Positions 1 through 8,086 of a stretch of 64,000 bases of DNA are shown piece after piece. The translations under genes and the position numbers were made by a program. This DNA comes from Herminiimonas sp. (GTDB lineage: Bacteria > Pseudomonadota > Gammaproteobacteria > Burkholderiales > Burkholderiaceae_D). The stretch is taken from positions 1 through 64,000 of the forward strand of contig JAQGMR010000072.1 of the NCBI GenBank assembly GCA_028292265.1, read 5' to 3'. How positions within the stretch are numbered: position 1 is the first letter of the stretch; each line of letters opens with the position of its first letter. The notes under the pieces were generated by a model. The model did not search any database. It was not told where the DNA came from and saw only the letters and a program-made list of their open reading frames with translations.

Positions 1-732
1 AGCCTCGCCTATATGGACGGCGCCATCCTGACGCTGGCTGCGTGGTTCGCCGTCACGATGAGCGTCAACACGGGCCAGCAGATCATCGGGGCGATCCTGT
101 TCCCGGTCGGCTTCTGCATGCTCTATCTCCTGGGCTTTGACCTTCTGACTGGCGTATTTGTATTGACGCCGCTGGCGCTGATTGACAAGCGGGCCGGCGT
201 AACGATTGGCGGTGTCCTCAAAAACTGGGGCCTCGTCTTCGTCGGGAATTTTCTCGGTGCGCTGACAGTGGCCGTCATGATGGCGATCGTCTTCACCTAC
301 GGTTTCTCGACCGAGCCAGACAAGGTTGGCAAGGTGATAGCAGGCATCGGGGAAGCGCGGACGCTGGGCTATGCCAAATATGGCGCAGCCGGCATGCTCA
401 CGCTGTTTATACGGGGTGTGCTCTGCAACTGGATGGTATCCACCGGCGTGGTCGGCGCCATGATCTCAACGACGGTCGGCGGCAAGGTCATAGCGATGTG
501 GATGCCGATCATGCTGTTCTTCGCCATGGCATTCGAGCATTCCGTCGTCAACATGTTCCTGTTCCCTTCCGGCTTGCTTTTGGGAGGCCATTTCTCGATC
601 ATGGACTACCTGATCTGGAATGAGATTCCGACCGTGCTCGGTAACCTGGTTGGGGGACTCACCTTCACAGGGCTGACCCTGTACACGACCCATCTCAAAA
701 CGGCGGCAAAGCGCATGTTGAAGGCTGCATGA
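1..732 (+). CDS. Formate/nitrite transporter (FNT) family protein, 5' end outside window
   Basis: The reading frame is open from base 1, so the N-terminus lies upstream; the first in-window ATG is at 13. About 243 residues are visible, compared with roughly 270-290 for a whole FNT channel. The protein is very hydrophobic, with about five membrane helices, and carries FNT-like stretches such as GFDLLTGVF, a glycine-rich NWMVSTGV segment and EHSVVNMF (a conserved asparagine/glutamate-containing helix). FNT proteins are pentameric inner-membrane channels for formate, nitrite or hydrosulfide. The next gene is a PP2C/kinase fusion; such fusions are known near nitrate and nitrite assimilation genes in proteobacteria, which favours nitrite over formate as substrate. 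That choice is inference. Confidence 0.88.
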   Translation, partial: SLAYMDGAILTLAAWFAVTMSVNTGQQIIGAILFPVGFCMLYLLGFDLLTGVFVLTPLALIDKRAGVTIGGVLKNWGLVFVGNFLGALTVAVMMAIVFTYGFSTEPDKVGKVIAGIGEARTLGYAKYGAAGMLTLFIRGVLCNWMVSTGVVGAMISTTVGGKVIAMWMPIMLFFAMAFEHSVVNMFLFPSGLLLGGHFSIMDYLIWNEIPTVLGNLVGGLTFTGLTLYTTHLKTAAKRMLKAA

Positions 733-784
733 CCATGAGCGGCGTCCGCATCGCATGCATTGCTGAGGCCTGCTCTCGCGGAAC

Positions 785-2632
785 ATGTCCCCAAAACTGA
801 TCGTATCGACAGGACAGTACTCGGACAAGGGCCGCAAGGAAACCAATCAGGATTTTCACGGCATCGTCACGCCCGCTGAACCGCTCTTAAGTTCGAAGGG
901 CATCGCGGTTGCGCTTGCGGACGGCATCAGCAGCAGCGAGGTCAGCCAGATCGCAAGTGAAACCGCGGTGAGCGGATTCCTGGAAGACTACTACTGCACG
1001 TCGGAAGCGTGGTCGGTCAAGACGTCTGCGGACCGGGTGCTGGCGGCCATGAATTCGTGGCTCTTTGCAGAGACCCAGCAAAGCCAGTCCCGATACGATA
1101 AGGACCGTGGCTATGTTTGCACGTTCAGTGCCATGGTCATCAAGTCGACCACTGCCCACGTTTTTCATGTGGGTGATGCGAGAATCTATCTGCTGCGCGA
1201 CGGGTCACTTGAACAGCTGACCAGCGACCATCGGGTGTGGGTCTCCAGGGATCAAAGTTATCTGAGTCGCGCTCTGGGCATTGGTCCGCGCGTTGAGATC
1301 GATTACTTTGCGCTGCAGATAGAAAAGGGCGACCTGTTCATACTGGCGACCGATGGCGTCCACGAGTATGTCGACGCGGATTTCTTGCACAGCTTATTCA
1401 GCACTGCTGGAACGGTTGGCACACTAGGCCCGCCGAGCACGCCGAGTGTGCCGGGCACAGCGGGCACGCCCGGCACACTCGGCGAACGTGACACAGTTTG
1501 CACCGCTGGCGCGCATGGCCTCGGTTCCGGTCTTGACAGGCTCGCGCGCGACATGGCCGAAGAAGCATTGCGCCGGGGCAGTCAAGACAACCTGACCGTG
1601 CAGTTGGTGAGGATAGAAACCTTGCCCGACGCTGCGGCGAGTGAGATACATCAGCGTGTATCGGAACTGGCGCTTGCTCCGACACTTGAAGCGAGGATGC
1701 TTGTCGACGGCTACCGCGTCGTCAAGGAAGTGCACGGCAGCAGTCGCAGCCATGTCTTCCTGGCCATCGACGAGGAAACCAGCACGCCAGTTATCCTTAA
1801 AACACCGTCGGTCGATTTGCAGGGGGATCCGGCCTATCTGGAACGCTTCCTCATGGAGGAGTGGGTGGCGCGCCGCATCAATAGCCCCCATGTCCTGAAG
1901 CCCGTTGCGCAAACCCGCAAGCGAAACTATCTCTATGTCGTCATGGAGCTGATTGATGGCCAGTCACTTGCGCAATGGATGATCGACAATCCCAGGCCAA
2001 AGCTGGAGACGGTACGCGGCATTGTGGAGCAAATCGCAAAAGGTTTGCGCGCGTTTCATCGCGTCGAAATGCTGCATCAGGATCTCAGGCCGGAAAACAT
2101 TATGATCGACTCTACCGGGACGGTGAAGATCATCGATTTCGGCTCAACCAGCGTCGCGGGCGTTATGGAGCATGCCGCGCCGGGTGAACGGACGGGGATC
2201 CTGGGCACGGAACAATATGCAGCACCAGAGTATTTCCTTGGCGAAGCCGGCTCGCCCCGCTCGGACCTGTTTTCACTCGGCGTCATCACCTACCAGATGT
2301 TAACCGGCAGGCTGCCTTATGGAACCGATGCGGCAAAGGCTCGCACCCGTTCCGCCCAACGAAAATTGCAGTACCGTTCTGCACTTCATGACAAGCGTGA
2401 GATACCGGCGTGGGTCGACGGGGCACTCCGCACGGCGGTGCATCCCGATCCGGCGAAGCGCTATCAGGAACTCTCGGAATTCATGTTCGATTTACGACAG
2501 CCCAATCAGGCGTTTCTGCGCAGGACTCGGCCGCCTTTACTGGAACGCAATCCGGTGATTTTCTGGAAGAGCGTTTCACTGGTGCTGGCGTTGCTCGTGA
2601 TCGCGTTGCTTAAGGCTCTGAACAAGACCTGA
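785..2632 (+). CDS. Bifunctional PP2C-type phosphatase / Ser-Thr protein kinase, membrane-anchored
   Basis: 615 aa. Residues 1-280 form a PP2C domain with metal-site motifs ALADG (Asp46), GDAR (Asp131), TDG (Asp190) and QDN (Asp268). Residues 305-575 form a Hanks-type kinase: Lys339 in VILKTP, catalytic HQD (431-433; usually HRD), DFG (Asp451) and APE (480-482). The glycine loop is degenerate (VHGSSRSHVF). A hydrophobic helix at about 592-612 would anchor the C-terminus with both catalytic domains in the cytoplasm. Between PP2C motifs there is a Gly/Thr/Pro-rich insert (about 207-250) coded by short GC-rich repeats. It begins 52 bases after the FNT gene and is probably co-transcribed, so it may tune transporter or nitrogen assimilation by reversible phosphorylation (inference). 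The ATG at 785 has no strong Shine-Dalgarno. Confidence 0.9.
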   Translation: MSPKLIVSTGQYSDKGRKETNQDFHGIVTPAEPLLSSKGIAVALADGISSSEVSQIASETAVSGFLEDYYCTSEAWSVKTSADRVLAAMNSWLFAETQQSQSRYDKDRGYVCTFSAMVIKSTTAHVFHVGDARIYLLRDGSLEQLTSDHRVWVSRDQSYLSRALGIGPRVEIDYFALQIEKGDLFILATDGVHEYVDADFLHSLFSTAGTVGTLGPPSTPSVPGTAGTPGTLGERDTVCTAGAHGLGSGLDRLARDMAEEALRRGSQDNLTVQLVRIETLPDAAASEIHQRVSELALAPTLEARMLVDGYRVVKEVHGSSRSHVFLAIDEETSTPVILKTPSVDLQGDPAYLERFLMEEWVARRINSPHVLKPVAQTRKRNYLYVVMELIDGQSLAQWMIDNPRPKLETVRGIVEQIAKGLRAFHRVEMLHQDLRPENIMIDSTGTVKIIDFGSTSVAGVMEHAAPGERTGILGTEQYAAPEYFLGEAGSPRSDLFSLGVITYQMLTGRLPYGTDAAKARTRSAQRKLQYRSALHDKREIPAWVDGALRTAVHPDPAKRYQELSEFMFDLRQPNQAFLRRTRPPLLERNPVIFWKSVSLVLALLVIALLKALNKT

Positions 2633-2663
2633 GGCCAGGACGGCCGTGGTCGGCCGCTGGCCT
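2632..2663 (+). terminator. Strong GC-rich stem-loop after the kinase gene
   Basis: AGGCCAG (2632-2638) pairs with CTGGCCT (2657-2663), and inside it CGGCCG pairs with CGGCCG around a TGGT loop. It starts on the last base of the kinase stop codon. There is no clear T-run, so this is a terminator-like or mRNA-stabilising hairpin and not a textbook intrinsic terminator. Confidence 0.45.
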
Positions 2664-2849
2664 TATCCAAGGTTTGCAGGAAGCACAAACGAGCCGTCCG
2701 ATTCTAGAACCCATCTGGCGCTGTCACTGGCTTGCAGCGTGCTCATCGCAGCCTGCAAACTAGTCACAGCCCGCTGTACAACGGGCCGACCGATAGGGCT
2801 AAACCCGGAGGACCCGTCGTACAGCACCGGCACCTTTTTCGGTACCTGA

Positions 2850-4970
2850 TTACGGCAGGAAGTTCAGCGTCTCGGGCAGCGGCGGTGTAATGGGCGTCTC
2901 GAAGATTGGGCCCGAGCCATCTGGATCGATGATGGTTCCCCCGTTAGACTGGAAGAACACGCCGATCTGCGTCTGTGCTGCCACCGCGTACGGTGCCGCC
3001 TCGAGATTACCGATATTCGTCAGGAAAGTGTGCGGATTCTTCGGTACGCCGTTCACATTGTGTGGAACAAGATCGTTACGATAGATCGTTGCCACATCCG
3101 CCAAATCGCCTGCCCGCAAGATCGCGGTGGTCGTGGGATTCGGCACCGTGCCGTCGCCCTTGGCAAACTGGAAGATCACCGGCTTGGCCGCGTTTCCAGG
3201 AAGCGGATGCTTTCGAATGAACGGAGCATACGCGACCGGATTGCCGGCCTGCTGCACCCATTCAAAGCGGTCTAGCACCTTCGAGATCTCCATTGCGCCC
3301 GGCACGGTGTCGACGAGCGGTGGCAAATTGCGCAGTGGGATGTTTTCGTTGAAGGCAATGCCACTCGGATCAGCGATGTTGATGAGAGACGGCAGGCGGG
3401 TCACCAGCGAGATGCCCACCAGCGGACGGAAACCACCAAGCCGCGCCACCTCGGTGACAGAACCGCCGCCGACGTTCGGCACACCCGCCTTGATGTTCGG
3501 TTCTACACCCAACAGGATCGTGCCGTAGATGCCGCCGAATGACTGGCCGGCATAGTAGATGCGCTGGGCATTCAGGTCGACTACACCATCGCCATCGATG
3601 TCCATGCCCACTTCGACTTGGCGCACCAGTTGCATGAGATCGATCACTGTCTGGCGCAACCCGTCGCGGCTGCTAACGATCGAACGAGGCGCAACGGCAT
3701 TCACGCCTTCGGTTGATTCAATTGTGCCGTTACCGTCCTGGTCAATGCCGCGTCCGCCGGCATTCACTGTCACGGGGAGCGCGCCGGACCGCAGCACAGT
3801 CAGGTTGCCGAGCGGACCGCCACCGTGGCCGACGACGTTGATGGCCAGCGTTGCAATGCCTTTGGAAGCGAATACCGAGGCGACAGTCCATGGCGCCCCA
3901 TACATGCTGTCAGTGAAGCCGTGGCCGAAGATGGCAACCGGCCATCCGCCCGGAGGCTTTGCGCCAGCCGGAACAAATAACTGGAACGTTAGATCATTGG
4001 TACCTTGGGGCTGGGGATGCCCGCTGAGCGTGCCGGTCGCGGGAATGTATTTGCCGGCCGTCTGGTAATCCGGCGAAGTGAATTTTCCATAAGCGATCTG
4101 ACCAACCGCGCCCGGCACGACTTGCAAGGCCGGCGTTGGCAGGAAGTTGGATGCATAGCTCGCCGTGCCGACCTGGCGATTGAACTGGATGCCTGTTAAG
4201 GCCGAAACCGGAAAGACTGCTCGGATCGTGCCGCCATTGCCGACCATGAAGCTGGCAGGTGCTGGAGTGCTGCGCTTGATCGTTCGCATGATCTTGTAAA
4301 GATCTGCGCTGATGCTTTGCGTGCTGAACATTGTCGCAGCAACGATATTGTGTTTGGAGACGTGCCGCACGCGCGCCGCGTCCCGCAACTCACGACGATA
4401 TTCGTCTTCATCGCGGTCGCGCCCTTTGCCGGATTCGTCCTCGAATCCTTCGGATTTGATCTTCTTGCCGCGAGTGTCATGCACGCCGTCGGTCACCACC
4501 AGGACATAGCGCGAATGCTCATTGAGCAACGCGTCGGATTCAAAGGCCAGCGTCTTGGAAGCGGGGTTCCACACGACCTGGTTAATGCCGACTTTTTGCC
4601 CGATGCCTTCGTAGGTCTGGGTGTCGCCAAGATTGATCAAGTAGATCGTGTCGCTGTTAACGGTAGCGAGGTCGATGTCCCCCGTGAACGGTACCGTGAT
4701 GCGCGGCTGGGTTGAAAAGCCGTCGAGCGTGTTTATCACATCAATGTCGGCGCAATCGCTAGGCCGCACCGCGCAGTTTGGCTTCGGCAGGTTGACGCGT
4801 CGATAGGTGTTTTGTGTCCAGTCGAGGACGGTGAACCGGTTGCTTGGGAAAGGGCTTGCGGCCGGGTCCGACAAATCGAACTTGACGCTCACCCCGTCAG
4901 CCAGGGCGGCGAGTGGAAGCAGTGAAAAAGCGATGCCGAGCGCCAGGCGCCGGCCACAGGATAATGCCAT
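2850..4970 (-). CDS. Secreted lipase-like alpha/beta hydrolase (VolA / bacterial virulence factor lipase type)
   Basis: 706 aa from the ATG at 4970, chosen over the upstream start at 5006 because GGGGAG lies 8 bases before it and it begins directly with a signal peptide (MALSCGRR, hydrophobic core, ALA cleavage site). An N-terminal beta-rich Ig-like region (about 25-190) is followed by an alpha/beta hydrolase: oxyanion-loop GHGF at about 349 and nucleophile motif GQSFG with Ser at about 477. Two acidic EF-hand-like loops (DQDGNGTIE at about 410 and DIDGDGVVD at about 457) suggest calcium binding between them. Architecture resembles the lipase family that includes Vibrio VolA, an outer-membrane lysophospholipase. 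No lipobox cysteine is seen after the signal, so it may be periplasmic or exported. Substrate unknown. Confidence 0.75.
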   Translation of the reverse strand: MALSCGRRLALGIAFSLLPLAALADGVSVKFDLSDPAASPFPSNRFTVLDWTQNTYRRVNLPKPNCAVRPSDCADIDVINTLDGFSTQPRITVPFTGDIDLATVNSDTIYLINLGDTQTYEGIGQKVGINQVVWNPASKTLAFESDALLNEHSRYVLVVTDGVHDTRGKKIKSEGFEDESGKGRDRDEDEYRRELRDAARVRHVSKHNIVAATMFSTQSISADLYKIMRTIKRSTPAPASFMVGNGGTIRAVFPVSALTGIQFNRQVGTASYASNFLPTPALQVVPGAVGQIAYGKFTSPDYQTAGKYIPATGTLSGHPQPQGTNDLTFQLFVPAGAKPPGGWPVAIFGHGFTDSMYGAPWTVASVFASKGIATLAINVVGHGGGPLGNLTVLRSGALPVTVNAGGRGIDQDGNGTIESTEGVNAVAPRSIVSSRDGLRQTVIDLMQLVRQVEVGMDIDGDGVVDLNAQRIYYAGQSFGGIYGTILLGVEPNIKAGVPNVGGGSVTEVARLGGFRPLVGISLVTRLPSLINIADPSGIAFNENIPLRNLPPLVDTVPGAMEISKVLDRFEWVQQAGNPVAYAPFIRKHPLPGNAAKPVIFQFAKGDGTVPNPTTTAILRAGDLADVATIYRNDLVPHNVNGVPKNPHTFLTNIGNLEAAPYAVAAQTQIGVFFQSNGGTIIDPDGSGPIFETPITPPLPETLNFLP

Positions 4971-5262
4971 GTTGTTCTCCCCAATCTTTGCGTTATGAAA
5001 CGTCAATGTCGGCAGGGAGACACCTCAATTTCGGGCCATACGAGGCAGGCAGTCCTGCTGGCGAAAAGGTCGTTGCGGGGTGCGGCGTGTAACTGGTTGA
5101 TCCAGGAGGCGTGAAGCCGTCCATTGAACTAGCGTATTTTTGGACCTACCGACTGGAAACATAGCACTAAGTAAAGAATAATAGTTGTGCTTCGCAGCAA
5201 AGCCGTCGGTGTGATTGGCGTTCTTGTCCGCCGTAGCTGATTTTTCGCCAGTTCGGTCGAGA

Positions 5263-5712
5263 TTAGGGGCGTTTACTGCGTACCGTTGGGCAAGTACGGG
5301 CGGGAGCCGCAGCGGCGCGATGTGCGGCCTGAAGAGCAGGCACAAGTGAAGGGTGCAGAGTCCCAAGCTTGGGACTCTGCCTATGCGGTGCTGCGGGTGG
5401 TACAGAGAACCATTCGGTGGTATAGGGCAGGTCAACGGTCTGACCGAGATTGAACTTGGTGTCGTAGCTCAAGCCGGCTGCTTCGTAGGCAGCCGGATTG
5501 CGAAGACGCAGTATGGAAAATTCGCCGCGGTGGAGTGCGGTCGTGCGTTGGCTCGTGCCGTAAGCAACGCGAACACGAAATTGCGGGGCGTCATCGTCGA
5601 AAACGACCAAAATGAGAGCCGGTCGAGGCTTCGGGTGCGGGTTGATATTGTCAGGGAAATGGCACCAGGCGATATCTCCAGCGGGAGGTTCCGCCCACCA
5701 CACGGGCGTCAT
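5263..5712 (-). CDS. PemK/MazF-like type II toxin
   Basis: 149 aa. The N-terminus has the MazF/PemK beta-barrel pattern: GDIAWCHFPD, then KPRPALILVV and VAYGTSQ, the usual layout of these mRNA-cleaving endoribonucleases. The start codon overlaps the antitoxin stop by four bases (ATGA, 5709-5712), the normal translational coupling of a toxin-antitoxin pair. Homology-like sequence runs to about residue 130 (PKLGTLHPSLVPAL); the last 20 residues are rich in Ala/Arg and look like a read-through tail. The segment coding HRQSPKLGTLH contains a 26-base perfect palindrome. Family assignment is good; cleavage specificity is unknown. Confidence 0.72.
   Translation of the reverse strand: MTPVWWAEPPAGDIAWCHFPDNINPHPKPRPALILVVFDDDAPQFRVRVAYGTSQRTTALHRGEFSILRLRNPAAYEAAGLSYDTKFNLGQTVDLPYTTEWFSVPPAAPHRQSPKLGTLHPSLVPALQAAHRAAAAPARTCPTVRSKRP
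5355..5380. repeat. 26-bp perfect palindrome inside the toxin gene
   Basis: GCAGAGTCCC, AAGCTT, GGGACTCTGC read the same on both strands. It lies in the 3' part of the PemK-like toxin gene and encodes part of its PKLGTLHPS motif, so coding constraint explains some of it but not the perfect symmetry. Confidence 0.9.
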
Positions 5713-5996
5713 TCAGTATCAGTGTCAAACAGACTGGAGCGTACCGAACGCATGGTGCTCTGCGGAACCTGCTTTTTGATTTGGCGTATCTGGCTTGCAG
5801 TCAATGGGCCATCTTCGCTTTCATACTGCGGCAGCAGTTTGACAGCGAGGTCGTGCAGCGCTCTGTGGATAGCTTGCGTTTCATCGACGCCCAACTGCTC
5901 GGCAATGCGCTTCGCCGTCGCACGCGTAACACCGGTTGCACTGTCAGTGGTGCGGTAGCGGAATGCAATCTGATCGGCAACAGCGCGCGGACTCAT
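5709..5996 (-). CDS. Putative antitoxin of the PemK/MazF-like pair
   Basis: 95 aa, no family I can name firmly. It begins with a short region that could be a DNA-binding segment (TGVTRATAKRIAEQLGVDETQAIHRALHDLA), which reads like a ribbon-helix-helix or helix-turn-helix fold, and ends with an acidic tail (SLFDTDTE), as antitoxins often do. It precedes the toxin with a four-base overlap and follows a promoter whose -10 lies in a 21-bp inverted repeat, consistent with autoregulation. The role is inferred from size, order, overlap and operator. Confidence 0.65.
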   Translation of the reverse strand: MSPRAVADQIAFRYRTTDSATGVTRATAKRIAEQLGVDETQAIHRALHDLAVKLLPQYESEDGPLTASQIRQIKKQVPQSTMRSVRSSLFDTDTE

Positions 5997-6015
5997 AGGG
6001 ATTTCTCACTCGTTT

Positions 6016-6055
6016 TGGATATCTGAAAGATATCCATCCTTTACCGAGATGTCAA
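6016..6055 (-). promoter_or_regulatory. Toxin-antitoxin promoter with overlapping operator
   Basis: On the minus strand TTGACA (plus 6050-6055) is followed after 17 bases by TATCTT (plus 6027-6032), a near-consensus sigma-70 promoter. A perfect inverted repeat TGGATATCT-GAA-AGATATCCA covers 6016-6036 and therefore the -10. It ends 20 bases before the antitoxin ATG. The antitoxin or the complex probably binds here and represses. Confidence 0.75.
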
Positions 6056-6073
6056 GCATTCCGCACCTTTGCC

Positions 6074-6110
6074 GAGCCGCTTGATAAAACACATTCTTCT
6101 TGAGCGGCTC
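6074..6110 (-). terminator. Stem-loop downstream of the ThDP enzyme gene
   Basis: GAGCCGCT (6074-6081) and AGCGGCTC (6103-6110) form an 8-bp stem with a 21-base AT-rich loop, about 65-100 bases after the stop of the ThDP gene and just upstream of the toxin-antitoxin promoter. The loop is long and there is no clear T-run, so termination is only possible. Confidence 0.3.
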
Positions 6111-6174
6111 AGCTCCAGAAGGCACCTAAGGGGAGCGGTGCTATCCATTCTCCGCGCTCGGGCCCTTGCAGGCA

Positions 6175-7890
6175 TTACCCCTGCGCACTCCGCATCGCCG
6201 GCGTAATCTGCCGCGGATCGATCCGCACCTCTATCAATGCCGGCTTGCCCGAGGCACGTGCCCGTTCAAACGCCGCTGGAAAGTCCTCGGTCTTCTCCAC
6301 CAATTCACCGTGCGCGCCGAACGCGCGCGCGAGCGCGGCGAAGTCGGGGTTGACGATGCTGGTGTTTGCGGTTCGACCCGGATAGGTTTTTTCCTGATGC
6401 ATGCGGATCGTGCCGTAAATGCCGTTATTCACCACGATGGTAATGACCGCCGCGCCGTATTGGACCGCGGTGGACAATTCTTGTGGATACATCAGGAAGC
6501 ATCCGTCACCGGCGAAGCAAATCACTTCGCGGTCCGGATGGCGCAGCTTGGCGGCGATGGCAGCCGGCAAGCCGTAGCCCATTGCGCCGCTGGTCGGCGC
6601 AAGCTGCGTGCGGAATTGCCGATAGCGATGAAAGCGGTGGACCCAGATCGTATAGTTGCCCGCACCGTTGCTGATGAAGGCATCAGGCGCCAGCTTCGTT
6701 TCAAGCCACTGCATGACAGCCGACATGTCGACGCCGCGGTAGTCCGGAGCGAGCGTGGGTGGCGTGGAGAAGGCGACATGATCGGCCCGAGCCGCCGCTG
6801 TCCATGCGGCCCAGCGCGGCTGGTGCACCGGCACAAGGGCACGCAAGGCCGCCGCCATGGCAGGCATTGAGGCATTGATTGGCAACGCGGCGTTGTACAC
6901 CCGGCCCAGCTCATTGGGGTCGACATGCACATGCACCATGCGCTGCGTTGGTGTGGGCGACTCGAATAATGTGTAGCCTTGCGATGGCACTTCCGACAGC
7001 CGTGACCCAAGCACGATCAGCAGATCGGTGTCGCGCAGGCGCTGCGCCAGTTTCGGATTGATGCCGAGCGAAACATGCCCGACGTAATGGGGATCGTCGT
7101 TATCGAACAGGTGCTGGCGCCGAAAGCTTGCAGACACTGGCAAGGCGTTTGCTCGAATAAAGGTGGCGATGTCGTCGCAACCGGCTTGCGTCCATTCGCT
7201 GCCGCCAAGCACGACCATGGGCCGCTGGGCCTCCTGCAGCATCTGGTGCAGCGCATCCACGTCGGCCTGCGCCGGCGATGCCGAGACGGCACGGAAGGGC
7301 GGTGTGTCAGCAACGGTCGCTTTTGATTCCAGCATGTCGCTCGGCAGTGCAAGCACCACCGGCCCAGGGCGTCCCGAGGTTGCTACCTGAAAGGCCCGCG
7401 CAACAAATTCTGGAATGCGCTTGACGTCATCAATCTCGGCGACCCACTTGGCAAGCGGCGCGAACATGTCGCGGTATTCTACTTCCTGGAAAGCTTCGCG
7501 ACCACGGAAACGCACATCGACCTGCCCAATGAAAAGAATCATCGGTGTCGAATCCTGCATCGCCGTATGCACGCCGATGCTCGCATGGGTTGCGCCCGGG
7601 CCACGGGTGACAAAGGCAATGCCCGGGCGTCCGGTCAGCTTGCCGTCGGCCTCCGCCATGTTGGCGACGGCGCCTTCGTGACGGCCGACGATGACCTGAA
7701 TTTCGGAGGCGTCCTGCAGCGCGTCCATTGCATCAAGGTAGCTTTCCCCAGGCACCAGAAAGACCCGGTCGGTGCCGTGGAGCCGCAAGGCGTCGATGAG
7801 GATGTTGCCGCCGCTGCGCTCGCGTTGCGTCTCGGTGGCCGGGTTGGAAGCAGGGACTTGCAAAGGGTTGGCGCTGGCCTGTTGCGGCAT
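6175..7890 (-). CDS. Thiamine diphosphate-dependent enzyme (acetolactate synthase large-subunit-like)
   Basis: 571 aa from the ATG at 7890; the frame extends upstream to 8121 but that would overlap the preceding gene and the added residues look non-coding. Three-domain ThDP enzyme: N-terminal Pyr domain with the activating glutamate (Glu72 in RHEGAVANMAEA), a central domain, and a C-terminal PP domain with the GDGCF...NN cofactor motif. It resembles acetolactate synthase/benzoylformate decarboxylase-type proteins of unknown substrate. No small regulatory subunit (IlvN) lies next to it, so a role in branched-chain amino acid synthesis is unlikely. It is downstream of, and on the same strand as, the two effector-like genes with a gap of about 196 bases. 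Confidence 0.8.
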   Translation of the reverse strand: MPQQASANPLQVPASNPATETQRERSGGNILIDALRLHGTDRVFLVPGESYLDAMDALQDASEIQVIVGRHEGAVANMAEADGKLTGRPGIAFVTRGPGATHASIGVHTAMQDSTPMILFIGQVDVRFRGREAFQEVEYRDMFAPLAKWVAEIDDVKRIPEFVARAFQVATSGRPGPVVLALPSDMLESKATVADTPPFRAVSASPAQADVDALHQMLQEAQRPMVVLGGSEWTQAGCDDIATFIRANALPVSASFRRQHLFDNDDPHYVGHVSLGINPKLAQRLRDTDLLIVLGSRLSEVPSQGYTLFESPTPTQRMVHVHVDPNELGRVYNAALPINASMPAMAAALRALVPVHQPRWAAWTAAARADHVAFSTPPTLAPDYRGVDMSAVMQWLETKLAPDAFISNGAGNYTIWVHRFHRYRQFRTQLAPTSGAMGYGLPAAIAAKLRHPDREVICFAGDGCFLMYPQELSTAVQYGAAVITIVVNNGIYGTIRMHQEKTYPGRTANTSIVNPDFAALARAFGAHGELVEKTEDFPAAFERARASGKPALIEVRIDPRQITPAMRSAQG

Positions 7891-8086
7891 GATGGATTCC
7901 GGGTGACATGCCCGTGCAACCAGGGGAAACGGTGTTCCCGGGGCCGCACGAGTCGGTGGACAAAGCCGGAAGTATAGCGTCAGTTGGTTACTGCTTCCCG
8001 CGGACCGGTTCCAATGCGCCTGAGCCGGCCAGGTCCCGGGGGCAAGCCTGGAGCGGCACTGGTGACGGCGGATAAGGGGCTCGGCC

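Noticed and set aside
5025..5435. 136-codon minus-strand frame overlapping the toxin 3' end
   Set aside because: Overlaps the better supported toxin, no recognisable domain, no ribosome site.
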